From NCBI RefSeq assembly GCF_024158745.1, contig NZ_JAMZAW010000004.1, forward strand, positions 307,546 to 371,545: a stretch of DNA of 64,000 nt, written 5' to 3'. Below the pieces are notes generated by a model, which saw nothing but the letters and a program-made list of their open reading frames with translations, had not been told where the DNA came from and made no database searches. Made by a program: the position numbers and the translations under genes. This document shows, piece by piece, positions 17,692 through 26,121 of this stretch (the stretch's first letter is position 1; every line of letters starts with the position of its first letter). The DNA comes from Paenibacillus tyrphae. GTDB lineage: Bacteria > Bacillota > Bacilli > Paenibacillales > NBRC-103111.

Positions 17692-17723
17692 CAAAAGGAT
17701 GCGCCCGCCAAATGGGCGCATCC
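17692..17723 (-). terminator. Intercistronic hairpin between binding-protein and permease genes
   Basis: A perfect 10-bp stem (GGATGCGCCC with GGGCGCATCC, 7-base loop) is followed by TTTTGCTT on the minus strand. It sits 14 bases after the binding-protein stop and before the permeases. Such a hairpin normally acts as a partial terminator or protects the upstream mRNA, giving more binding protein than permease. Confidence 0.75.
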
Positions 17724-17737
17724 TCCATTCCGCACGC

Positions 17738-19063
17738 TTATTTTCCTCTTTCCTTGTCGATCAGGGCTTGAAACTCCTTGTTCGCCTGCTCGGCGGCGGC
17801 TTTGATGTCTTCACCGGTAATCGCCTTCTGAACGATAGCCCCGATGATGTCCCGCGCCTCACTGACTTTGTCGACGGACGGTACGGAATGGTCGATGCCG
17901 CCTTTTTGCGTTTCCTTGGTCACTTCGGCAAGCTCTTTCGGAAAAGCGGTGATGCCTTCCGGACTATCCCATACCGACATGCGCGCGCCCGGATTTCCTT
18001 TTTTCTGGGTGGCCGTCACGGTCTCCTTGCTGGTCGCCCATTGGATAAAGGCCCATGCAGCGTCTTTTTTCTTGGATTTGGCATTCATCGCGAGGCTCCA
18101 GGAAGTAATGTTGAACGGCTTCGAGCCCTCCTTGCCCGCCGGGAAGCTGGCGAAGCCGACCTTGTCGGCGACCTTCGATTTTTCCGGATCGGTCGTGTTC
18201 TTGAAGAGCGAATTTGCGTCCGCGAAGAAAGCGGCCTTGCCCTGCGCGAACACGCCGATAGCTTGCGGCCAAGACATGTTGAGCACTCCGGGAGGACCGA
18301 AGTCTTTCAGCAGCGTAGCATAGGTGGTCATGCCTTTGATCGCTTCCGGCGTGTTGATAGTCGCCTTGTCGCCGTTCATAAAGTCGCCGCCTTCGGAGTA
18401 CATGAACGACGAGATTTGCGAGACAAGCGGAGAACGCTGCCCGCGGGCGGCGAAGCCGTACAATTCGTTCTTCGGATCGTGGAGCTTCTTTGCGGCGGCA
18501 AGCAGCTCGTCCATCGTTTTCGGAACTGGGATGCCCGCTTTTTCCAGCAGATCCTTGCGGTAGTACAATATGTGCTGCTCCGTAATAATCGGTATGCCGT
18601 ACAGCTTTCCGTTCACCGTATTGGAGCTGACGGACGCTTTGGAGAAGTCGGTGAAATCGTAGGCGGCGTCCTTTTTCAGGTAATCGTCAAGCGGGGCAAT
18701 CCAGTCGTTCTTGACGAACATCCGCGCTTGCTGGAGCGGGCTCATCATGAATACGTCCGGCGTCTCCGACGCAGCCGTCAGCTGTACGGTCAGCTTCTGT
18801 GCCAGCTGGTCCTCGAAAAAGCTCTGCACGTCCACCTTCATCCCGGTGCTCGCTTCGAATTGCGGAAGCAGCTCCTTGATCGCGTCTCCCCAAGGGTGGT
18901 TGGCGGTGACGATCGACAGCTTCTGCCCTGCGAAAGGCTTGTCCGCGCTTTGTCCCGGCTTGCTTTCGCCCGGTTTCGGTTCGCCGCCGCAGGCGGCAAG
19001 CAGACCCGCCGACAGGACGGAGACAAGTCCGGTTTTCAGCGCGCGATTCATGGTTTGGTTCAT
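17738..19063 (-). CDS. Carbohydrate ABC transporter substrate-binding lipoprotein
   Basis: This 441-residue SBP family 1 protein has a lipobox at LLAACGG (Cys25), a charged Lys/Pro/Ser linker, and the characteristic TPDVFMMSPLQQARM and LYGIPIITEQHILYYRKDLL segments. The start at 19063 follows GGGAGGTCG; a longer frame to 19123 would overlap the promoter and cre site. It heads the seven-gene transporter-kinase-regulator-enzyme unit. Confidence 0.95.
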   Translation of the reverse strand: MNQTMNRALKTGLVSVLSAGLLAACGGEPKPGESKPGQSADKPFAGQKLSIVTANHPWGDAIKELLPQFEASTGMKVDVQSFFEDQLAQKLTVQLTAASETPDVFMMSPLQQARMFVKNDWIAPLDDYLKKDAAYDFTDFSKASVSSNTVNGKLYGIPIITEQHILYYRKDLLEKAGIPVPKTMDELLAAAKKLHDPKNELYGFAARGQRSPLVSQISSFMYSEGGDFMNGDKATINTPEAIKGMTTYATLLKDFGPPGVLNMSWPQAIGVFAQGKAAFFADANSLFKNTTDPEKSKVADKVGFASFPAGKEGSKPFNITSWSLAMNAKSKKKDAAWAFIQWATSKETVTATQKKGNPGARMSVWDSPEGITAFPKELAEVTKETQKGGIDHSVPSVDKVSEARDIIGAIVQKAITGEDIKAAAEQANKEFQALIDKERGK

Positions 19064-19108
19064 GATATTTCGACCTCCCTTATAATGTACATGGCGGCGG
19101 GATTCGTT

Positions 19109-19149
19109 CGAAAGCGCTATCATAATAAGTTGTTCCCGCTATAGCTCAA
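19109..19149 (-). promoter_or_regulatory. Promoter with cre operator for the second transporter operon
   Basis: Minus strand: TTGAGC at 19144-19149, 16-bp spacer, TATTAT at 19122-19127, then TGATAGCGCTTTCG at 19109-19122, matching 13 of 14 cre positions at the expected start site. This predicts glucose repression through CcpA. The rest of the gap to the leucine-rich repeat gene shows no coding sequence. Confidence 0.65.
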
Positions 19150-19330
19150 GCCTAAACGATTTCGGACGATGTTGAAATAACGCAGATTAAGCATTCATAA
19201 CGCAGGTTCAACAAGTTGCTGCAACAAAAATAGAGCAAGCCGCCGCTCGCTCTATATTCCGCACCATTGTTTCCTTTCCAGGTAAACTTTGCATATGAGA
19301 AGACGAAACGAACTGCGCGACATGTGGTCA

Positions 19331-20554
19331 TCAGTAAGTTTCGTAGACGAGCTGACTGTTCATTTCCAGCTTGCGGTTGAATACTACGTAAATATACAGT
19401 TGTCCAGCCGGGGTATCGCCTGCATCGTACCCTAAGTGAACGGTGCCGTCCCCATCAAATCTCAGCTCGGACAAAGTTAACTCGGCCACATCTTCGTCGG
19501 GATGGGTATGGGCAATCAGATCCAGCGCCCGCTCGTGGAGCTCGTCGAAGTGTGCCCAAGCTTTTCGGATCACGGGCGACAGACGCTTCATATCCGCCTT
19601 GGCGGGCACAGCCGCAGTAATGGATAGCTCCTTCTCCTTGTAACGAAGCGTAGTGGAATAATATGATAGCGAGCTATCGTACCTAAAAGTACCCATGCCT
19701 TTGACCGTATGGTCCGGTTCAACGATAAGATTATCGGCGTAATCCGGCCGCTCCAGCTTCGGATTATGGCGGAGATCCAGCTCCGAAAGTTTATTTTCCG
19801 AACAGTAGAGCTCGGCCAGAAGCGGATTACCGCTCAAATCCAAGCTCGCAAGATGATTATGGAAGCATCTTAGCCGCTGCAAAGCCGGGGAGCCGGACAC
19901 ATTCAGATTTTTTAAATGATTATCATAGCATCGAATTTCCGTCAGGTTCGCACATTTCGTGATATTCAGACTGATCAAGTAATTGTTTCCGCAATCAAGA
20001 TGCGCCAGTTGGGTGTTCTGTTCCAAGTCCAGGCTGAACATGGAATTATAACTGCAGTTCAGTTCTTGCAAATTGACGTTCTGCTCCAAATGCAATTCCG
20101 AAATGATGTTCCAATAGCAGACCAGCTTGGTGAGCTTAAGGTTTCGGCTCACATCCAGATGGCGAAGGCGGTTGAAACCGCAGTCCAACGCTTCCAATCG
20201 TGCGTTAGCCGTTAAATCCAGTGCAATTATCTCGTTATTATTGCAGAACAACTGCTCCAACTGCAAATTGCGGCTCGTATCCAAACGAGTCAGCTTGTTG
20301 CCTTCGCATTTCAATATTTTCAGGTTCCTGTTCCCGCTGATATCCAGCTCCGTCAAATTGTTGAACGAACAGTCCAGCTCGTCCAGTGAGGCGAAGTGCT
20401 CGATGCCTTTCAAACTTGCAAATGATCGATTCGCAAGCTTCAAGGAGACGATTCCTTCTACATCCTCCGTCCGAATCCGCTCGCGCTTTCCGCAAAACTG
20501 CTCCAGAACAAATGCTTTGAACTCTTCGTCAATGAAATCTTGGGAAATATCCAT
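19331..20554 (-). CDS. Leucine-rich repeat protein with DUF2262-like C-terminus
   Basis: This 407-residue protein carries about eleven tandem repeats of roughly 21 residues (about 50-280) of the type LxxLxCxxNxLxxLDLSxN, with Cys on the solenoid interior in most repeats. The C-terminal 130 residues resemble the DUF2262/DUF6985 type (LRFDGDGTVHLGYD, GQLYIYVVF). There is no signal peptide, so it is probably cytoplasmic. The ATG at 20554 has GGGGAG upstream; a TTG at 20572 is less likely. The function is unknown; such repeats usually bind proteins. Confidence 0.88.
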   Translation of the reverse strand: MDISQDFIDEEFKAFVLEQFCGKRERIRTEDVEGIVSLKLANRSFASLKGIEHFASLDELDCSFNNLTELDISGNRNLKILKCEGNKLTRLDTSRNLQLEQLFCNNNEIIALDLTANARLEALDCGFNRLRHLDVSRNLKLTKLVCYWNIISELHLEQNVNLQELNCSYNSMFSLDLEQNTQLAHLDCGNNYLISLNITKCANLTEIRCYDNHLKNLNVSGSPALQRLRCFHNHLASLDLSGNPLLAELYCSENKLSELDLRHNPKLERPDYADNLIVEPDHTVKGMGTFRYDSSLSYYSTTLRYKEKELSITAAVPAKADMKRLSPVIRKAWAHFDELHERALDLIAHTHPDEDVAELTLSELRFDGDGTVHLGYDAGDTPAGQLYIYVVFNRKLEMNSQLVYETY

Positions 20555-20641
20555 CGTGCGTCTCCCCGGCAATAGAATGGTTTTCGTTCGATTGAGCGCG
20601 AAAGCGTCTATACCCCACCTTGTAGAAGATGGGGGCGTCCA

Positions 20642-21412
20642 TTAGTCCGCAATAAGAATCTCGATGCCCTTCTCTCTCAGCTGTTGAATCCAGTCGGCTG
20701 GACATTCCCTATCGGTGATGATCATGGAAATGTCCTGCAGCGCCGCTATGTTGGCGAATGTCGTTTTTCCGAATTTCGAATGATCGGCCAAGACGACCGA
20801 TTCTTCGGCCCGCTCGATCATTTTGCGCGAGACGCTCGCTTCATTCAAGTCATAATCCGTAATCCCTTCGACGAGCGAGATGCCGCCGACGGAAATGAAC
20901 GCTTTGTGCACTTTGAATTGCTGAAGCATCGCTTCGGTCAGCGTCCCCCCCACGGATTGCTGATTCACGTTGACCTCGCCGCCGGCAAAAATAATCCGGC
21001 CCTTGAACAGCTCCATCGCCAGAAGCAGCACCGGCACGGAATGGGTCACGACGGTCACGTCGGGCCGGTTCTGCAAATAACGGACGATCTCCATCGTCGT
21101 CGTTCCGTTGTCGATCATGATCGTTTCGCCTTCTTTGATCAACGAAGCCGCCAGCTTGCCGATCGACGTCTTGGCGCCGTTGTTCATTTGCTCCCGCTGG
21201 ATGAACGGCGGCTCCCAGCTGTCCATGCGGGTTTTGACCGCACCGCCGTACACTTTTTTGAGCAGGCCTTCTTTCTCCAGCCTGTCCAGATCCCGCCGGA
21301 TCGTTTCCGGCGACACGTTCAACTGCTCGGCCAGCGCATGCACCTGCACTTTTTCGTCCTGCAGCAGCTGCCCCATAATCGTTTTTTTGCGTTCTTCGAA
21401 CGTTAATGACAC
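20642..21412 (-). CDS. DeoR/GlpR-type transcriptional regulator
   Basis: This 256-residue repressor has an N-terminal winged helix (LAEQLNVSPETIRRDLDRLEKEG) and a C-terminal sugar-phosphate sensor domain with TIMIDNGTTTMEI and the acidic VLADHSKFG signature. The start is GTG with GGGTGGGG upstream. It lies between the LRR gene and the CapA-like gene in the same direction. DeoR regulators usually respond to phosphorylated sugars; the target may be itself or the neighbouring catabolic operons. Confidence 0.93.
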   Translation of the reverse strand: MSLTFEERKKTIMGQLLQDEKVQVHALAEQLNVSPETIRRDLDRLEKEGLLKKVYGGAVKTRMDSWEPPFIQREQMNNGAKTSIGKLAASLIKEGETIMIDNGTTTMEIVRYLQNRPDVTVVTHSVPVLLLAMELFKGRIIFAGGEVNVNQQSVGGTLTEAMLQQFKVHKAFISVGGISLVEGITDYDLNEASVSRKMIERAEESVVLADHSKFGKTTFANIAALQDISMIITDRECPADWIQQLREKGIEILIAD

Positions 21413-21440
21413 CGCCGCCCCACCCTTCTTTGATTTATGC

Positions 21441-21471
21441 TTATTGTTGAATGTTTGTGTTGTTTATTGTT
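21441..21471 (-). promoter_or_regulatory. Direct repeats upstream of the deoR-type gene
   Basis: TTATTGTT occurs at 21441-21448 and again at 21464-21471, spaced 23 bases start to start, within the 145-bp leader of the regulator gene. Spaced direct repeats are a common DeoR-family operator form, so this is a candidate autoregulatory site. Confidence 0.35.
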
Positions 21472-21557
21472 TTTATGGTAACTTGCCGCTAGGGGGATGT
21501 CAAATGGTAGAACGGCCGAGCATATCGAACTGCCGGACAATTGAGCCCGGCAGCGGC

Positions 21558-22643
21558 TTACTTCTTTGGATTATACATGCGAAGCGTACTGCGGTAAGCC
21601 CGTTTCATCCGGTCCAGCTGCCCGGCGAAAAAGGACTCGGGCTTTGCGATTGCCTGCCAAATCGGTACAATGCGGCACTTTTTTTCCCTGCCGTTCTTCG
21701 CAATACATACCCATGTCGGGACGTACTCGACCCCTGCGAGCCGGACGGAACCGCGGGATGCTTTTCGAATCTTGATGCGGACGATCAACCCCGTCAAGGC
21801 GGCATCCTTGCCATGCAGCCGGGTAGAAATAAAGTTGCCCAGCGAGTAGATCGCGAACCGATCCCGCGTCCGGCCGTCAATATCTTTCACCGTGCGGCAC
21901 ACGGCCGGCTGAAGAACATGCGGATGCGAACCAAGCACCACATCGGCCCCCTGACGAAACAAAAACCGGACCAGCTTCTTCTGGGAAGCGGCCGGACTTT
22001 GGTGATATTCATATCCGCAATGCACGCACACGATGATGAAATCCGAGATTGCCCGCAGCCGTTTCAGATCCTTCCTCATGCTCGTGCGGACAATCTTCTT
22101 GGCGCCGGCCGGCTGGTTCTTCGGAACCGGTATGCGGTTCGTGTCTCTCGTATAGGATACAATGCCGATACGAACCCCTTCGACCTCTTGAACGAAGAGC
22201 GATCGGGATTCTTGCCGGTTCCGGTACGTTCCGACGTGGGCGATCCCGTTCTTGTCGAGCACTTCGAGCGTCCGTCTGAGCCCGCGGATGCCATAGTCCA
22301 TGCAATGGTTATTTGCCGTAGCAAGCACATTGAAGCCGGCCGCCTTCAGCGCGGAGGCGAAAGCATCCGGACAATTGAAGGACGGACAGCCGTTCTTCGG
22401 ATTGCGCTTCGCCTTCGTGTAGCCGTCGTCCGGCCCCCCGGCGAAGGTGGTCTCGAGATTGCCGATCGTCAGATGCGCATCCTGCAGAAAGCGGGCGACC
22501 GGTTCAAACGCCTGCTCGAAATGGTAACGACCGACTTTATTGCCGGCGGAGTCCTTCGGTTTGTTACCGGTACGCATCAGCCGAATCAGCAGCGGCTTCA
22601 TCAAAAGATCGCCAACAGCGGCAATGATAATCTCACGCGACAT
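21558..22643 (-). CDS. CapA-family (PGA_cap) metallophosphatase-like protein
   Basis: This 361-residue protein keeps the CapA metal-site motifs: AAVGDLLM, GNLETTF, ATANNHCMDYG, CVHCGYEYH and GSHPHV. Unlike PgsA/CapA of poly-gamma-glutamate synthesis it has no N-terminal membrane anchor or signal peptide, so it should be cytosolic. The protein is rich in Arg and Lys. It is the last gene of the aminotransferase-dehydrogenase-CapA unit, 88 bases after the dehydrogenase. CapA proteins accompany Mur-type ligases in polyglutamate synthesis, and a Mur-type ligase is encoded 2.4 kb away. The exact reaction is unknown. Confidence 0.88.
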   Translation of the reverse strand: MSREIIIAAVGDLLMKPLLIRLMRTGNKPKDSAGNKVGRYHFEQAFEPVARFLQDAHLTIGNLETTFAGGPDDGYTKAKRNPKNGCPSFNCPDAFASALKAAGFNVLATANNHCMDYGIRGLRRTLEVLDKNGIAHVGTYRNRQESRSLFVQEVEGVRIGIVSYTRDTNRIPVPKNQPAGAKKIVRTSMRKDLKRLRAISDFIIVCVHCGYEYHQSPAASQKKLVRFLFRQGADVVLGSHPHVLQPAVCRTVKDIDGRTRDRFAIYSLGNFISTRLHGKDAALTGLIVRIKIRKASRGSVRLAGVEYVPTWVCIAKNGREKKCRIVPIWQAIAKPESFFAGQLDRMKRAYRSTLRMYNPKK

Positions 22644-22731
22644 GCAATCGTCCTCGCAATAGCTGGGCTAAAAAATTCTTCATTCACTATATGCAATGCC
22701 ACCGGATTGGTTCTGCCAAGATAATACGCGA

Positions 22732-23691
22732 TCATTCGCTTTCCAGTTTCTTCGAGGCCAGAAACTCCTCATTCACGATATTGCGCGGCATTCCGCTGAC
22801 ATATCCTCGAATGTTATCCAGCAATTCCTTCATATTGGCTTCCCGTGCGGTATCCGTATACCACGCCGTGCCGGGCGTAAATACAACGTTATCGAGCTTA
22901 TACAAGGGATTGCCGGCAACCTGCGCCAGGTCGTCAAGGCCCGCGCCGGCGATTTTTCCGTCCCGAAGCCGGGTGAACAACGCTTCTTCGTCTACCAGAC
23001 CGCCCCGGCTCGTGTTAATGAGCAGGGCCGTCCTTTTCATCGAAGACAGCAGCTCCGAGGTGATCATCCCTTTCGTCCTGGCATGGAACGGCACATGCAA
23101 CGAGACGACGTCGCTTCGCCGCATCACCTCGCGAATATTAGCCGCTTCCACCCCCGGGACGGCCCTTCCGGAACGGTTCGCACCGATCACATGCATCCCG
23201 AAACCCCGCGCGATCCGCGCCACCGCCTGCCCGATGCGGCCCGTGCCGATCAGTCCTAACGTTCGGCCTGACAATTCGCCTGCCAGGAAAGGGCCGTATA
23301 CATGGCTCTCCCCCTGCCGGACAAGGTGGTCCGCCTGAATGATGCGCCGATTGACCGCGAGCAGAAGCGCAAACACATGCTCCGCCACCGCCTGCGCCGA
23401 ATACGTCGGGCAATTCGACACCGAAATTCCTGCGGCTCCTGCAGCCTCGATATCGACCAGATCGTATCCGGTCATGACGAGGGCGATATGTTTCAGCCTC
23501 AGCAGCTTCCCGAACGCCAATTCCCGAAGCCGCGTCCACTCCACGATCACAATGTCTGCCGTAGACAATCGCTGAACGGCGGTCGTTATGTCAGGCCGGT
23601 CGAAGTAAACTTCGAACTCCCCGAGCTTCTTCATCTCTCGCACAAAACTATCCGGCAGGTAAGTAGGCTGATCCAGATAAATGATTCTCAT
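22732..23691 (-). CDS. D-2-hydroxyacid dehydrogenase-like protein with altered active site
   Basis: This 319-residue protein has the NAD-binding motif LIGTGRIGQ and the substrate-binding Arg in INTSRGGLVDE. Two of the three catalytic residues of the family are absent: the Glu normally in a LDVFEEEP-type segment is replaced (AGLDDLAQVAGNPLY), and the proton-relay His of the TPH-x-AW motif is Gly (VFTPGTAWYT). It may run a different chemistry or be a non-catalytic binding protein. The ATG at 23691 overlaps the aminotransferase stop by four bases, fixing the start. Confidence 0.88.
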   Translation of the reverse strand: MRIIYLDQPTYLPDSFVREMKKLGEFEVYFDRPDITTAVQRLSTADIVIVEWTRLRELAFGKLLRLKHIALVMTGYDLVDIEAAGAAGISVSNCPTYSAQAVAEHVFALLLAVNRRIIQADHLVRQGESHVYGPFLAGELSGRTLGLIGTGRIGQAVARIARGFGMHVIGANRSGRAVPGVEAANIREVMRRSDVVSLHVPFHARTKGMITSELLSSMKRTALLINTSRGGLVDEEALFTRLRDGKIAGAGLDDLAQVAGNPLYKLDNVVFTPGTAWYTDTAREANMKELLDNIRGYVSGMPRNIVNEEFLASKKLESE

Positions 23692-24836
23692 GCCGGATCC
23701 ATCCTGTTCGTCCTGAGTGCCGATTTCAAAATTTTGCAGGCCTCGGCGAACATATCCGGGCATCGGGCAAGCGCAATCCGGATATATCGCTCCCCATGTC
23801 CGTGGTCGTGCCAGTAGAAATGATCCCCCGGCAAAATTCCGAGCCCCAGCCGCTGCAGACGGTCCACCATGTCCAAGCTGCGGACGTCGGGGTCGGTTAT
23901 GCGAAGCCATTCGACGCTGATCGTCGAACCCGGATTGTTCAAGAGAAGCCCGGAGGAGCGAATGGCTTCCCGAAGCGTCCGGCGGTTCCGGTCAATCGTT
24001 TCCCATACGACGGACTGCAATCCGTGCCGCGCGGTGTCCTTCAAATATTCGATCAACAGCTGCAGAATAAACGGCGAAACGTTCAGCAGAATATCGTTGT
24101 GAAGCTCAAGCACGTCTTCGGCCAAATCTTCGCTCATCGCCAGAATGCTGCATTTCAGATCTTGGGTCGGCCATGTCTTTCCCGTATCTTCCACCATCAA
24201 ATAGCTGATGTTCGACCTCTCCAGCAGCTCGTACTGATCCCACGAAGGCTTCCTCGAAAAAAATCGGAACGTGCAGTCAACGATAAGCAGCTTGCCGTAA
24301 TGACCGCACAGCATAACAAGCCTCTCCCATTGTTCCCGCGACAGCTCGAATCCCGTCGGGTTGTTGGGAAGCGTAACGAACACCGCATCCGCCGCAAGCC
24401 CTGCGAACGTCTCTTCCATCCGGTCGAGCCTGAGCTCCTCCTCATGCAGCGGCGTCAAGGCTACGTTTCTTCTTTGCAACAGCGTCGCCAGATTGTCGAA
24501 GCAGGGATGCAGCAGCGCGGTCGTCAACCCCCGCGAAGCCAAAAAAGTAGCGATCAAATCGGTCGACAGCGAAGCCGAGTAACAGAACAGCGTCCGGGTA
24601 AGATCGGCGGCAGTCGGCTGTCCGGCCAAGGTGTAGAACAGACGGCGAAACTCCTCCTCCAACTCCGCCTGCCTCGCCGCTTCCGCCTGATCGAACAAGT
24701 CGGGCAGTCGCCCGATAATTTGCCGCTGAGCATCGGTTTGCGGCTGATGGGCATGGCCGTCAGCTACGTTAAACAGCTGATTGATGCCGATCGATTCATA
24801 CCTCGTCAGATTCGGCATCCGCATTAATGATTTCAC
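23688..24836 (-). CDS. Class I/II PLP aminotransferase-like protein
   Basis: This protein of about 382 residues has the fold-type I signatures VTLPNNPTGF, IVDCTFRFFS (Asp that binds the PLP ring nitrogen) and EDTGKTWPTQDLK around the expected PLP lysine, plus a C-terminal Arg in RYIRIALAR for the substrate carboxylate. The start is taken as GTG at 24836, ten bases after GGAG; ATGs at 24824 and 24818 are alternatives. It is the first gene of the three-gene unit and diverges from the Mur-type ligase. The substrate is unknown. Confidence 0.85.
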   Translation of the reverse strand: MKSLMRMPNLTRYESIGINQLFNVADGHAHQPQTDAQRQIIGRLPDLFDQAEAARQAELEEEFRRLFYTLAGQPTAADLTRTLFCYSASLSTDLIATFLASRGLTTALLHPCFDNLATLLQRRNVALTPLHEEELRLDRMEETFAGLAADAVFVTLPNNPTGFELSREQWERLVMLCGHYGKLLIVDCTFRFFSRKPSWDQYELLERSNISYLMVEDTGKTWPTQDLKCSILAMSEDLAEDVLELHNDILLNVSPFILQLLIEYLKDTARHGLQSVVWETIDRNRRTLREAIRSSGLLLNNPGSTISVEWLRITDPDVRSLDMVDRLQRLGLGILPGDHFYWHDHGHGERYIRIALARCPDMFAEACKILKSALRTNRMDPA

Positions 24837-25004
24837 TTGTCTCACTCTCCACTTGCAGATTCGAGGGTTAGTCATCTTACACCATATGGGTGATCCTTGC
24901 CGCCGGACTCGTACAAATGCCCATTTTTTCCCATATACCCACTCCATCCGTTTACGCCAGGCGTAGACTACAGCATATATTCGCTGTGAAAAGGTGGGAT
25001 TGAC

Positions 25005-26108
25005 ATGCCGGCTCGGAACATTCCCGTCATCGCCGTTACAGGCAGCGCGGGAAAAACGACCACGAAAGAAATGATCGCTTCCATCCTGCGGAAACGGTGG
25101 ACCATTTTCAAATCGGCGTCGAACTGGAATTTGCCGCCGAACACGCGCAAGCACGCCAAGCAGATTCATGCCCGGCATCGGGCGGCCGTCCTCGAATTCG
25201 GGATGCTCCGTAAAGGGCATATTCGCGAGCATTGCCGCTTGATCAAACCAAGCTACGGCGTGATTACCAATGTCGGAACGGCGCATATCGGCAATGTTGG
25301 ACACCGGGTCCAAGGCATCGCGTCCGCGAAATCGGAGTTGATCCGGCATATGCGGAAGACCGGAACGCTCGTCCTGAATGCGGATAACGCGAATTCCAGA
25401 CTGCTGTCCGTCAAAGGATTTCAAGGAAGGCTGCTGAAGGTCGGCATCCGCAACAAAGCCCATTACAAGGCGCGCGGCATCCGGTTCTTGGGCCGGGGGG
25501 TTTCCTTCCGGGTTCGGCTGAACGGAAAAGAAGAGCGATTCTTCATTCCGTGTCTGGGGGTTCATAACGTGTACAATGCACTGAATGCGATCGCCATTAC
25601 GCACAGCTTGGGATTCACGGCGGGCGAAATCCGCAAGGGGTTGGCGAAGTATCCGATTCCGTACCGCCGATTGGTCCGAACGGAGCTGCCGAGGCGAATC
25701 ACCTTGATCGACGATACGTTCAGCTCCAATCCCGATGCAACCAAGGCCGCCCTCGATACGCTCGCCTCGGTAAGCCGAAAGCACAAAATCGCTATCATCG
25801 GTTATATGAAGGACATGGGCAAATACGCCATCCAAGGTCACAATGAGGTTGGAAAATATGCCGCCCGAAAAAGACTCACCCGGCTCTACACGGTCGGAAA
25901 GCTCGCGCGGCACATCGCGACGGGCGCCAAAAAAGCCGGATTCCCCGCAACCCGCATCCGCAGCTTCGCATCCAGACCGCAGCTTCATCAAGCGCTTGCC
26001 GGGACGATCAAGCCGGACACCGCCATCTTGGTCAAGGGCACCCACTTATTAAAGCTGGAGAAAACCGTTTCCTTCCTGAAACGCAGCTTATCCGGCAAGC
26101 GGTCATAA
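25005..26108 (+). CDS. MurF-like amide ligase lacking the N-terminal domain
   Basis: This 367-residue ATP-dependent ligase begins directly at the P-loop (VTGSAGKTTTKE, residues 11-22). MurF enzymes are near 450 residues and start with a UDP-MurNAc-binding domain that is absent here. The central Mur features are present: LEFGMLRKGHI, ITNVGTAHIGNVG, the Lys of SAKSEL that is carbamylated in the family, and LIDDTFSSNPDATKAAL matching the MurF DDSYNANP motif. It therefore probably joins a carboxylate to an amino group on a small substrate rather than making cell wall. It is highly basic and divergent from the aminotransferase-dehydrogenase-CapA unit. Confidence 0.87.
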   Translation: MPARNIPVIAVTGSAGKTTTKEMIASILRKRWTIFKSASNWNLPPNTRKHAKQIHARHRAAVLEFGMLRKGHIREHCRLIKPSYGVITNVGTAHIGNVGHRVQGIASAKSELIRHMRKTGTLVLNADNANSRLLSVKGFQGRLLKVGIRNKAHYKARGIRFLGRGVSFRVRLNGKEERFFIPCLGVHNVYNALNAIAITHSLGFTAGEIRKGLAKYPIPYRRLVRTELPRRITLIDDTFSSNPDATKAALDTLASVSRKHKIAIIGYMKDMGKYAIQGHNEVGKYAARKRLTRLYTVGKLARHIATGAKKAGFPATRIRSFASRPQLHQALAGTIKPDTAILVKGTHLLKLEKTVSFLKRSLSGKRS

Positions 26109-26121
26109 AGGCAGATCCGGC

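Noticed and set aside
24837..26045. Upstream extension of the aminotransferase frame
   Set aside because: It runs antisense through the MurF-like gene; the GTG at 24836 with GGAG upstream marks the start.
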